Below are positions 44,701 to 54,334 of a stretch of 64,000 nt of DNA, piece by piece. The DNA is from Tritrichomonas musculus (Eukaryota; Parabasalia; Tritrichomonadida; Tritrichomonadidae), in the NCBI GenBank assembly GCA_039105265.1, contig JAPFFF010000034.1, positions 496,001-560,000 of the forward strand, in the 5' to 3' direction. The notes beneath the pieces are model-generated. The model was not told where the DNA came from, made no database searches, and saw only the letters and a list, made by a program, of their open reading frames with translations. The position numbers and the translations under genes were made by a program. How positions within the stretch are numbered: the first letter of the stretch is position 1; each line of letters opens with the position of its first letter.

Positions 44701-45871
44701 TAATACTGATATATTTAAAGCTATACAATATTGTTATAAATGCATGGATATTTCAAATTGGGGAATTCAGCGTTATTGTTCTGGTTTCATTTATAATAAA
44801 TATAATTATCATGCAATGAATAATCTTGGTTTGGTATATATAACTACTTTCCAAGATTTAGAAAAATCAACAAAATTTATTAAAGAAGCAGCCCTAAATG
44901 AATATCCTTTTGCTCAAAATAACTTTGGCTTACTTAATCAATTCTTCTTAAACAATACTCCTGATGCGAAATACATGTATCAACGTTCATCAAAGCACAA
45001 TTTCGCACTTGCTGAATTTAATCTTGGTTACTTGAAAGGAAAAAATAATTTAATTGAAAAATCAATTAAACATTATTTAAATGCATCTGCTTATGAAGAT
45101 GAACCGTTGATATTTCACAATCATCGTCACATTGATAATCAACTTGAAATTTCAAAAACATTCATCATTTGTTTAGCCAATCTCAAGCTTACCGATTATT
45201 ATTTATATAATGAGGATTATGAAGAGTCTAAAAAATATTTTGCAAAGTCACTTCATAAAATAAGAGATGATAAATTGCAATATCAATTTCGATTTCATTT
45301 TAATATTGAGGATAAAGGAAATCCTTTTTCATATATTAAGAAATATATCTTAAACTTTCCTGCTTTTAATTTGATGAATCATCCCGAGTCAAATATGGAA
45401 CTCAAAAATATTTTGAACAGAAAAGAATTCAATGGAAAAAATGTTGACAAAACCAACAAAAAGTTGAATGAAATTCTCTTTCATAAAAAAATTGAATTAC
45501 CAAAAGATAAACCTGACTTTTCAGAAAAGACAAAAGATAATAATTATTTAGAATCAGATGAGTTTAAGATTCAATCAAAACTAATGAAAACTGATGAATT
45601 TGATGTTCAATTGCTAAATCAAAACAAAGAAGAATTAATTTTTGAGGATTCTTCTGTTTTGTACGATTTCATTGTATCAAATAATGAAATAAAAATCCTT
45701 TTTATTGAGGAAATCAAAGAGATCATTCATATAATGCAGGAAATTTTATACGTTCCTCCTTATCGGATTTTATTTGGTAGAATAAATATCGAAAAAATCA
45801 AACCAAAAGAAAAAAACATTGAAATAAAAGATATTAATGAAATATTTTATGAAGGTCCTGGCAAAATATAA
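41741..45871 (+). CDS. protein kinase with 12 Sel1-like repeats
   Basis: 1376-residue protein. The N-terminal ~270 residues are a helical region of unknown type. A kinase domain lies at ~275-510: IYLMKKL (lysine), IHRDLKPLNIFLNN, IDFDTI (DFD for DFG), GSVLYMSPEQFAG, PTDIYSFGLIVYFL and a TSPDERPSI ending. The catalytic Asp residues are kept. Residues ~590-1015 hold 12 tandem 36-residue Sel1 repeats (A-x-x-YY-x-x-SA-x-x-N-x-x-A-x-x-x-LG-x-LY-x-x-G-x-GV-x-x-DY). More degenerate ones follow to ~1180, then a charged tail. Sel1 stacks bind other proteins, so this is probably a signalling scaffold with kinase activity. Kinase-Sel1 fusions are known in trichomonads. The first ATG at 41741 is used; the leader is very T-rich. 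Confidence 0.9.
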   Translation: MLESFLQYNPKYQRFQEQIQDGNLRDMYLYYNFWNYSFSPDEDEKDSTNNDIDFSEDYLLEFLQYNKFIIYHISDIYSNSTMNSNPNKDKDGINSVSQCVNAILCYERACIIIEQIKTELISQILLKLEKQASLLNISPVFEIKERTINEIQAKEEIDNFSLHFLNDIQNNEFVKSTISPILGYFIRRFFYPTHYFNDTSFFHSFDEQEYNTAFFMHNLFSAENTINIDNCIDRISHEASLLNDVDNYNFFQNIERNCDFQEEQIIKLRTIYINDMFTFYLVIDLNELHIYLMKKLNDINNLDKLKREIYFCQNYSHRCLCKFFGFVKNGEEITGFLYEYLCNGSLESYVLSNKDKISDAFSMMTIIRVFQAIEYLNSNSLIHRDLKPLNIFLNNNFLPYVIDFDTIIHPREENESSNTENTNDLGSVLYMSPEQFAGKHVSYPTDIYSFGLIVYFLIEKKHMKSQKSTLHDSKIQAKGSTLLQNLYQQCIKTSPDERPSIYSIREILTKEASSYHYLQQYFSNDEKIDIKNAIAQFIFEKVVLLHKDQNEMKKIYNDILTFQSSLVDKKEYDNSPLFNYYGEIYQRGDIVNQDYSKAKKYYESSANENDPESFYRLGKLYAKGQGVEKNYSQAIKYLELAANQSHPKALWALGNIYVHGDGVQQDYSKALKYYELSAEMNNSDAFNSLGYLYEHGFGVEKDYLVAKEYFTLSAELDNSVALINLGKLYLFGKGVETNYRKAIEYFESSAEMNNSHAYNILGEIFEEGIGVKRNLSKAKMYFELSAELNNADAFYKLADLCVFNDGIKPNFKEAREYYEISANFDNPSSLVNLGIFYEKGFDVEIDYLKARKYYEASAKLNHPYAFVKLGDLYLNGKGTQKDYLKALEYYEIAAQDENIFAYNQLALLYKKGYGVKQDYLKAKEYYQLMAQNNISIGFLKLGNLYKKGRGVNQDYQKVQLYYELAARLDHPTALFYLSEFYTAGNIFNTDIFKAIQYCYKCMDISNWGIQRYCSGFIYNKYNYHAMNNLGLVYITTFQDLEKSTKFIKEAALNEYPFAQNNFGLLNQFFLNNTPDAKYMYQRSSKHNFALAEFNLGYLKGKNNLIEKSIKHYLNASAYEDEPLIFHNHRHIDNQLEISKTFIICLANLKLTDYYLYNEDYEESKKYFAKSLHKIRDDKLQYQFRFHFNIEDKGNPFSYIKKYILNFPAFNLMNHPESNMELKNILNRKEFNGKNVDKTNKKLNEILFHKKIELPKDKPDFSEKTKDNNYLESDEFKIQSKLMKTDEFDVQLLNQNKEELIFEDSSVLYDFIVSNNEIKILFIEEIKEIIHIMQEILYVPPYRILFGRINIEKIKPKEKNIEIKDINEIFYEGPGKI

Positions 45872-46341
45872 AAAAGAATTCAATTTGAAATTGTATTTTT
45901 AGAGAATATTCTACAAAAGTTTGATTAAACATTATCATTATTTAACATTTTTCTTTTATATGAATTGAACATGAGAAATTCTAAGAAAAATATTGGCTCC
46001 ATAATTGCATTAAATATTTTAATTTATTTAATTTTGAATTGAAAATGATTTAAATAATATTTTTTTGTTTATTTTAAAGATTTATAATTATATTATTTAA
46101 TTATTTTTAGTAAATAACATTTTTATATTAAGATAAATACTAAATTATTATAAAATCAAAAACATTCAATTTTAAAAATAGATTTATAGCTAAAAATCAG
46201 AAAAAATAATTAGTGAAATTATCACAAATAACATTTAATTCTGTATTAAGATAATATATATTAATATTATTACAAAATACAATATTTTTTTTTACTACCT
46301 CTAATTCACCTTGCTTGGTGAAATATTTTAACATTTAAAAA
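45872..46341. other. intergenic, AT-rich
   Basis: No feature seen except a TTCACC word near 46307-46312. Confidence 0.4.
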
Positions 46342-47412
46342 ATGAATGAAATTGTAGGCAAACTACAAAGGATGCAAGAAAGTCTTATAGATTATCTAGA
46401 TGATGAAACAAATTCGGAATTAAAATTTCAATATCTATCAGAAACATTTGAAGATATAAAAATTGGTGATGATAAATATGTTCTTACTTTACTACTTCAT
46501 TTACTTGCTAAAATATCCAACAATCACCATCGATATCATAACTTTTTCAGCAAAATTGAGCAAGTTTTGAGATTTTTCAAAGATAATATCAAAAAATATT
46601 ATTCAAATTCGGAATTTTTCCATATATTCAAAGACAACAAAAGGATTCTTCTATTTTTAATTGAAGAAGAAATGATTATCATAGAAAAAAATATTGCTAA
46701 AGAAATATCAACGAACGACAAATATTTACAGGCCAAATATCCAGAGTATTTTAGGCCAGAAATTCAACCATTCATAAATGAGAGCTGGTTTCCAAAAAAC
46801 GTAGATTTTTCTGAAGAAATTCCAACAAATTTTAATGAATTACGAAAAATTGGAGAAAATGACGGTTATCTTTACGATTTAATTCAAAAAGATTTGGTTA
46901 AAGATTTTATTTCTTACATTAGTAGAAGTAACTACGCACTTAAATCATTTTGCATGCCTTCAATTTATGAAACAAATCAATTTTTACTGAAGAAACAAAA
47001 AGTTACATTAATTGAATATGCCGCGTTTTTTGGATCCATTCAAATTTTTCAATTTTTGCATAAGAGTGGAGTTCAATTAACACAATCGTTGTGGTTTTAT
47101 GCAATTCATTCAGATAATGCAGATTTGATTCATTTTCTCGAAGAAAACAACATGAAACCAGAAGGTTTAAATTTAAATAAATTGATTTCTGAGTCAATGA
47201 AATGTCATCATAACAATATTGCAAATTACTTTCAAAATAATTATGGAGGCGAGATTACTTTAATTTCAAGCCTTAAATATTATAATTTCGCTTTTTTAGA
47301 AAGTGACATGTTAAATAAAAAGTCATTTATTGACTTCTGCAAATATGACTATTATCAACTCGTTTACTTTTTCTTGAAAAAGGCAAATATTGATATAAAT
47401 CAAAAACAAATT
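46342..47412 (+). CDS. first segment of a DUF3447-ankyrin-kinase locus
   Basis: The open frame runs to 47448, but alignment to the ankyrin pattern puts the useful end at ~47412 (NIDINQKQI). ~357 residues: helical N-terminal block with ISNNHHRYHNFFSKIE, then YSNSEFFHIFKDNKRILLFLIEE, RKIGENDGYLYDLIQKD, SIYETNQFLLKK, IEYAAFFGSIQIFQFL, CHHNNIANYF, and a first ankyrin unit (YDYYQLVYFFLKKANIDIN). It is closely related to the N-termini of the transposase at 8798 and the pseudokinase gene at 25997. It is followed by seven ankyrin segments and a kinase on the same strand, so I treat 46342-52399 as one gene interrupted by spacers. The boundary region reads ATTAACTCA, and the end of the first spacer reads TGAGTTAAT, its exact complement. 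Confidence 0.8.
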
Positions 47413-47681
47413 AACTCAATTATTTTTTTTAATATCGTTTCAAATTAATGAAATATTAATATAGTTTCAAATAATATATAATTGAATACCATTCAAAATT
47501 GAATATTTCAATCACATTCAAAAACATTGAATTCAAATGGAATTCTAAAAAATAAATTTTTTAATTTAATTGGAAATATTGTTTTTAAATCAAATTCTTC
47601 ATTAAAAACTTTTATGGAATTCTATTTTAAATTGACCAATGAAATTTAAAGTAATATGTTTCAATGAAATTTACTGAGTTA

Positions 47682-50600
47682 ATTAATAAAACAGCACTTT
47701 ATGCAGCAATTGAAAATGAAAATATTGAAATTGTTAAACTTTTATTAACAGTTGATGATATCGATATTAATATTCCATATATTTTAAACTTTTTATTTTT
47801 ATTAATAAAATCTTAAATTATATATTTTTATTACATTAGAAATGAAGAATTTCAATAAAGTTTAAAATAAATTATTTAAATACAGTTAAAAATGCAAAAT
47901 TTAAATGGAGTTTATATTTACTTATATAAATTGGATTATAAATTGTATATTTCAATTCAATTGCATATTTATTGTTTTCATACAATTTTAAATCAAATAT
48001 TTGAATACCATTCAATTTTTTAATTTTAACCAAATTTAAAATTAAATCATTCGATGGAGTTTAAACTTATTAATTGTAATTGGATTTCAAATTTGATATT
48101 TAATGGAATTTATTGTTTATTATTTTAATACAATTCTTTATATGTATATTTGAATACAATTTAATTTGAAATGTTATAATACAATTAAAAGTTGATTTTT
48201 TTTAATTCAATTCAATATTAACTGTTTTAATAAAATTCAATAATAAATTTTATGATGATATTCAATAAAAAATTTAAATGACGTTCTATTTTTTTTGTTA
48301 ATATGATTAGAATCAATATTTTCAATTGGATTTTAAAACTATATTTTAAATAGCATTTTAACCAATTCTTTTTATTGGATTTTAAATTTAGTATTAAGTG
48401 GAATTTATTGTTAATTATTTTAATACAATTCTTTATATGCATATTTGAATGCAATTTCATTTCAAATGTTATAATACAATTTAAAGTTGAATATTTTTTA
48501 TTCAATTTACTCTAAATAATTTCAATAAAATTCAATAATAAATTTTATGATGATATTCAGTAACAAAAATTTAAATTATGTTCTATTTTTTTTTGTTAAC
48601 AAAATTATAATCAATGTTTTCAATCAGATTTTAAAACTATATTTCAAATAGAATTATAAACAAATTATTTAAATTGGGTTTGATAATCAAGTATTTAAAT
48701 GGAGTTAAGAATTTAAAATTATTTTTAAATTAGAACAAATTTAAAATCAAACATTTAAATACAATTAGCGCCAATTATGAAAATGCAATTATATACATTT
48801 ATTTAAATTTGATTTTAAATCAGCTTTTTTTATTCAATTTCAAATAACATTTTTAATACAATTCAATATAAAATTTTAATGGAATTATAAATTAATTTTT
48901 TTAATTGGATTCCAAATCAAATTATTAAATAAAGGAAAAATATTATTATATATTTAATAACATTCAAAAAAGAAAATTTTAATAAAATTTCAAATTTAAT
49001 CTATTAACTCAATTCAAAATGAATTATTTTTATTTATGGAATTCAAAGTTATTTATTTCCATACAATTAACAATTTAATATTTTTTATTACATTTAAAAA
49101 AGCAAATTTAATTATATTCAATAATAATATTTAAATGATATTCCAATATAAATATTTAAATGGAATCATGAAATAAATATTTTAATAAGATTTCAATATA
49201 TATATTGTATTCTATTAAAAATCAAATATTTCAATCACGTTTTTTAATTAAAAATTAAAATACAATTTTACATAATATTTTAATGAAATTTATTATCAAA
49301 TATTCCAATGGAATTCAAAATATTTTCTTAAAGACTGTTTAAAATCATAAAATTAAATGAAATTTTTTATTTAATTTCATAAATCTCCATTTTATTTAGC
49401 AGTTGAAAAAGGTAATATTGAGATAGTAAAACTTTTATGTGCAAACTCCACACTTAAAATTAATAATCTTAACATTTAAATAATTATTTTTATAAAATTT
49501 AAATAAATTATTTCAATATAATTTCATATTAAACAATTAAATCAAATTCAAAAAATATAGATTAAATACAATTTAAAATGAGGTTTTAAATGGAATTAGG
49601 GATCTAAAAATTTGAATCAAATTAAATATATATTTTTTTAAATGGAATTTTAAATCAATTTAAAAAATGGAATTTTAAAATTAATTTTAATTGGATTCAT
49701 AATTAATTTTATCAATAAAATTTTAAAACATGCATTTAAATGAAATTAAAACTGTAGATAATGAAGTTGCTTTTTATATCGCAATCGAAAAAGGAAATAT
49801 TGAAATAATCAATCTTTTGTTGACCAATGACATGATAAATCCTAATATTCCTTGCATTTTGATCATTGCTTACTAATTTAATTTTTTTCTATCATTTTTT
49901 TATTCTATTCAAAACAAAATATTTCAATTCAATTTATTATCAAATATTTCAATTCAATTTAATATCAAATATTTTTATCAAATTACTTTTTTATTAATTT
50001 AATGAAATTAACAAAATTAAGTTTTAATAACATTTAAAATCCATTATTTTGACGAAATTATCAATAAATAATTCCAATGAAATTATGATTTAAATTAACA
50101 AACCAGCATTTTATATGGCAGTTGAAAAAAGAGATTATGAAGTAATAAAAATTTTATTAGACAATCCAAAAATCGATATCAATTCTTCATATATTTTAAA
50201 TCAAATTTAATAAAATTTCGCATTTTAATAGTTTAATAAAATTAAAGAAAAAAAATTATAATAAAATTCAAGATTCAATATTTCAACTCAATTCATAATC
50301 TAAAAATTAAATATAATTAAAAATAAAAGATTTAAATAGAATTATTATAATACATTTCAATACAATTTTAAAATCAAAATAATTTTATGACACAATTATT
50401 TCAAATATTTGAATAGAATTACATTTTATTTTTATAAAACAGCCATTTTCACAGCAGTTGAAAATGAATATATTGAAATTATCAAACTATTACTATCAAA
50501 TAATAGACTAAATATTGATGCTCCAAACATTTTTAAAAAACTATTTTTTATAAAATTTCAATAAAATATTTAAATGCAATTCATATATTAAATATTGAAA

Positions 50601-51179
50601 TCTTATTCCAAATTGAAAAATTCAATGATATTTTGAAATGTAATTTTAAATTATATTCGGATTTAAATATTTTTATTTGATTTAAAATCAAATATATTAA
50701 TGATATTTTTTTTTTCTTAATTTGATATAACCGCTTTTTATTATGCAGTTATGAACAATTATATTGATATTGTTCAACTATTCTTGACAAATAATAAATT
50801 GAACATAAATACTCGCGTTATTTCAATTTAAATTTATTAACAGAATTTAATTTTATTTTTTTAATCTAATTTTAAATCATACATTTCAATCAAGTTCAAA
50901 TTAAAAAAAATTTATGCCATTTGATATCAAGTATATCAATTCAATTCCAAAATAATTTCTTCAATATAATTCAGAATATATTTTTAAATGAAATTTTAAA
51001 AATATATTTTAAATCAAATTTTAAATAATTATATTTTAATGATATTCAAAATCGATTTTAATGAAGTTCTAAAATAATCTCAAAATACAGCATTACATGT
51101 AGCTGTGGCAAGAGAAAATATAGAAATCATAAAAATACTTCTTAATCGAAAAGATATTGATATTAATGCAGAAGATCTA
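47682..51179 (+). CDS. seven ankyrin-repeat coding segments separated by long spacers
   Basis: 102-bp segments at 47682-47783, 49375-49476, 49757-49858, 50094-50195, 50430-50531, 50721-50822 and 51078-51179. Each encodes one ankyrin repeat (for example KTALYAAIENENIEIVKLLL, then a 14-residue remainder ending NIPYI). All keep 31 codons from the T position to the final position without stop or indel. Spacers are 269, 1591, 280, 235, 234, 189 and 255 bp, followed by ~68 bp before the kinase segment. They contain many stops and no conserved protein frame. The sequence just before each segment, ATGRAATT then ~12 bases then an ATTTAAT-like word, matches that in the locus at 28706-31036. No GT...AG boundaries fit. 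Coding identity of the segments is clear; joining them is inference. Confidence 0.7.
47784..49374 (+). repeat. 1.6-kb spacer made of degenerate AT-rich repeats
   Basis: The largest spacer of the locus. It is a run of degenerate ~25-35-bp units built on ATTTNAATGGAATT-like words. Within it ~48078-48375 and ~48376-48670 are a tandem duplication of ~298 bp (compare ATACAATTCTTTATATG at ~48129 and ~48424, and TTTTATGATGATATTCA at ~48248 and ~48544). The same words mark the 3' edge of every spacer. Confidence 0.65.
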
Positions 51180-51247
51180 ATTTAAAATTTCCAAACTAAA
51201 TGGCATTCAAATATCATTTATTTATGATAAGAACTATTTATTTATGA

Positions 51248-52399
51248 AAAAAACCGGTTGAGTTAACGCAAAATCCAGAAATAATCGAATTATTCAATTC
51301 AAAGCACCTTCCACAAGACATTAATTTAGAGAAGCAACAAAATGAAAATGCACAAAATCAGAATGAAATCGCATGTGATAATACAATCGAAGTTGATCCA
51401 CAATTAGAATTAAGTAGAAAGCAACTTGAAGAAGAATTATTAATGAAAAAAAGAGAGATTTACGAAATTGAATTAAAATTAAAAGAAATGAAAGCATATC
51501 AACCAAAATCTATAGCGAGTCAACAAATTCCAACAATTAAGACAATTGATAGCATTGATTCACAATCAATTAGAAATATCGATTACATTGAAAACATTGG
51601 AAACAAAGCCATGAAAGTTTCCATCAAAAAATTTTATGTCTTAAAAGAAGTAAACATTCAAACTGTGAGCATTCAAAATCTTTCATATTTCATCAATGAT
51701 CATGAAGTCCTCAATATTCATAACCATCCAAACATTCTTCACATGTATGCTTCTCTTTTCAATGAACCCAATCTTCCTCCATCTATTTTAATTGAATTCT
51801 GTCCGACTAATTTAGAGCAAGCCATTAAAAACAAAATGATTTCAAAAGTGAATATTTGTTATTGCATTTACCAAATTGCTGAAGGAATGAGATACATCCA
51901 TTCACGGCAAATAATTCATAGGAATTTGAAACCATCTAATATTTTCATTTCTGAAGATGGAACAATCAAAATTGGCGATTTTGGAATCTCTAGATTAATG
52001 ACAATAAAAGAGCAAATACAATCACATGGACCTGAAGCATTAAAATATATGGCACCTGAAATTCTAAATGAACAAGATTACGACGAGCATGCTGACGTTT
52101 TTTCATTTGGAATGATTGTATACTTCATGCTGAGTGGTGGAGAACTTCCAAATGTTGATTTTCAGAATATTTGTAAAGGAAATATTCCGATTCCGACAAA
52201 ATTTCCATTGCTTGCACAACAGCTTCTTGAAGCTTGTTGGGATTTGGAATCGAAAGTTCGTCCAAGTTTTTCTGTAATTTGCAATATTCTGGAACAAAAC
52301 AATTTCAACTTGGCATTATTGTCACAACAAGAAATTCAAGAAGTTTTAATAATTATTGATCAATATAAAGCAAATATACATTCTTTTCTTAAATATTGA
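51248..52399 (+). CDS. kinase segment of the second interrupted locus, HRN variant
   Basis: Open frame from ~51248; an in-frame ATG at 51443 would skip the linker. It begins with an ankyrin-capping sequence (KPVELTQNPEIIELFNSK), then a charged coiled-coil linker (LELSRKQLEEELLMKKREIYEIELKLKEMKA). The kinase domain at 51570-52330 has KKFYVLKEV as the probable lysine region, HRNLKPSNIFI (catalytic Asp replaced by Asn), DFGISR intact, LKYMAPEIL, HADVFSFGMIVYFML and CWDLESKVRPSF. Metal binding is kept but the general base is lost, so activity is doubtful. Its closest in-window relative by architecture is the kinase at 31127, which keeps HRD. Confidence 0.85.
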   Translation, partial: KKPVELTQNPEIIELFNSKHLPQDINLEKQQNENAQNQNEIACDNTIEVDPQLELSRKQLEEELLMKKREIYEIELKLKEMKAYQPKSIASQQIPTIKTIDSIDSQSIRNIDYIENIGNKAMKVSIKKFYVLKEVNIQTVSIQNLSYFINDHEVLNIHNHPNILHMYASLFNEPNLPPSILIEFCPTNLEQAIKNKMISKVNICYCIYQIAEGMRYIHSRQIIHRNLKPSNIFISEDGTIKIGDFGISRLMTIKEQIQSHGPEALKYMAPEILNEQDYDEHADVFSFGMIVYFMLSGGELPNVDFQNICKGNIPIPTKFPLLAQQLLEACWDLESKVRPSFSVICNILEQNNFNLALLSQQEIQEVLIIIDQYKANIHSFLKY

Positions 52400-53505
52400 A
52401 TTATTAAAAAAATAATATTTTAAGCCTATGTATCTAATGATCATTTTGGACCTCAAAAAAAAAAAAAAAAATTTTTTTAATTAAAACATATTAATGATAT
52501 TTTTCAAAGATAATACACCTGTTTCACTTTTGTAACGGAAAAATACACTTTCGTAACGGAAAATATAAAAACTTAAGAAAAAATTTATCTGAATGTATAA
52601 TCAAATATTTTAAAACGAAAAATATTATTTAATATTCGATCAATCTTAAAAAATTTTTTTCCATAAAAAATGAAATCTATGGCAATATTAGTTGTTATTA
52701 TACCAAAATTCACATCAAAAATAATTAAAATAAATTGAGATAAAATACTCAAATTTACCAAGTATTATGTAAGTGTAGTGGTGAATTACTTCTCTGGAAA
52801 AATCCGAGCTAAACATACAAACAGAATTTCTTTATTTTTCAATATAAATAGTTAAAATGAAGCAAACAACTGCACAAGAAAGAAATGTGCTTTAAAACTT
52901 GGATCTGGAAGGAAAAGGCTGCATAATTCACAGGAGAAATTAGTTTAGATTTTAATAAAAAAACCACTTTTTGAATTGCTAAAAAATTGATTTAAACCGT
53001 ATTTTTTTCTGAAAATGTAAAATATTTTTCAAAAACAACAAATTTGAAATTGAATAGTGAGATCAAGTATTGAATATAATTCCTATCAATCTTTTTTTGG
53101 AACACTAAAAATAATTTATTTGAAAAAAATTGATAAAAAAACTCTAAATTATCTTTATTAATTTTTGTTTTTGTAATTTATAATATAGTGATTCAAATTG
53201 AATTTAACAATTTAACATTTCCACTAATTTATTAAGTTTTTTTTTTTTTTTTTTTTTTTTTTTTGGATAAATAATTATTTTCTGAAGTTCCAGTTTTTTT
53301 GAATTCGTCTTATAAACTTTACGTATACTAGCATTTTTAAAACATTTTATGCATAATTTTTCATAAAGTTCCCATCTCTCGTTGCTTTTACAGGTAAATA
53401 TATAATATAACAAATAAATATAAAATAAGCAATAGAGGAAAGCAATATTATTATTATTAAAAAAAAAAAAAAAAAAAAAATAAATAAATAAATAAAAATT
53501 GAGCC

Positions 53506-53983
53506 TAGACTTGTTATTCTCCGATTCTCGAGATCGATAATTGATTGACTTTTTGATATCGATACATAAATATGCACAGATTCTAAAGATCGATTTCAGA
53601 GATCGAGAATTTTGTTTCTCAGCTTTTGATATCAGAATTTTCAATTAAACTTTTTGATAAATATATGATCGTAATTCATTCTCAAATATTTCATAAAAAA
53701 GAATGTATTTTTTGATTTTAATCTTAGAATAAACATCAATGCATTATATTATTTATTTTTAAATATTATAAAATCACTAATACCAATTATAAAAAAAGAT
53801 AAATCAGTTTGAGATCTCGAGATCTCGGTAATTGATATCAAGTTTACAATTATTTTTATATCACATTTCATATCTGATATCTTGATAATCGATAATCTCG
53901 ATATCAGATTTTTAAACTGATAATCGAGTATCAGATGAAAAAAAGTGACGTTTTTGATATCGATTCTCAAAATAACAAGTCTA
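53506..53983. mobile_element. 478-bp hAT-like MITE
   Basis: Ends TAGACTTGTTATT on both sides in inverted orientation, within a perfect 8-bp duplication ATTGAGCC (53498-53505 and 53984-53991). The interior is rich in TATCGATA, CTCGAGAT and similar palindromic words. No transposase. A partial copy lies at 15849-15957. Confidence 0.8.
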
Positions 53984-54046
53984 ATTGAGCCCTCTTGGAA
54001 TTTATCGTTACGGAAAAAAATTTGATTTTTTGATTGCTCAGAAAAA

Positions 54047-54108
54047 TGAAAATTTACCGACAATTTTGGGAAAAATATCGAAAATCCCAAATTGTCGGTA
54101 AATTTTCA
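54047..54108. repeat. 24-bp inverted repeat
   Basis: TGAAAATTTACCGACAATTT-TGGGA at 54047-54071 pairs with its complement at 54085-54108 with one bulged base. The loop is 13 bases. It lies about 230 bp upstream of the IBD gene. Confidence 0.8.
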
Positions 54109-54334
54109 TTCAAAATATTATTTTTAAGAAAACTAATATAAAAAGTTATAAAAATTTTGATCACATGTAAATAGATTACAAATATCATTTTAAATAAAAA
54201 GGAATTTATTAAAGCAAAATCACTTAACGGGCGTATTAATTTTTAAACCTAATTTATATAATAACGAACAAAAATATGCTGTTTTTTGTACTCAATTTTA
54301 TATTGAAAATATTGAATTTATTTTCCACATATTT

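Larger units (their letters stand above)
52400..54334. other. intergenic region with mobile-element remains
   Basis: Contains the hAT-like MITE at 53506-53983, a hairpin at 54047-54108, a ~28-T run near 53237-53264 and an A run near 53460-53480, and at ~52718-52757 a ~40-bp sequence shared with the 864-bp element (20337-20376). Minus-strand frames at 53204-54090 are translations of the homopolymers and the MITE and look non-genic. Confidence 0.5.

Noticed and set aside
53204-54090. Minus-strand frames of 76-146 codons
   Set aside because: They consist of poly-T/poly-A translations (runs of F and K) and the interior of the hAT-like MITE.
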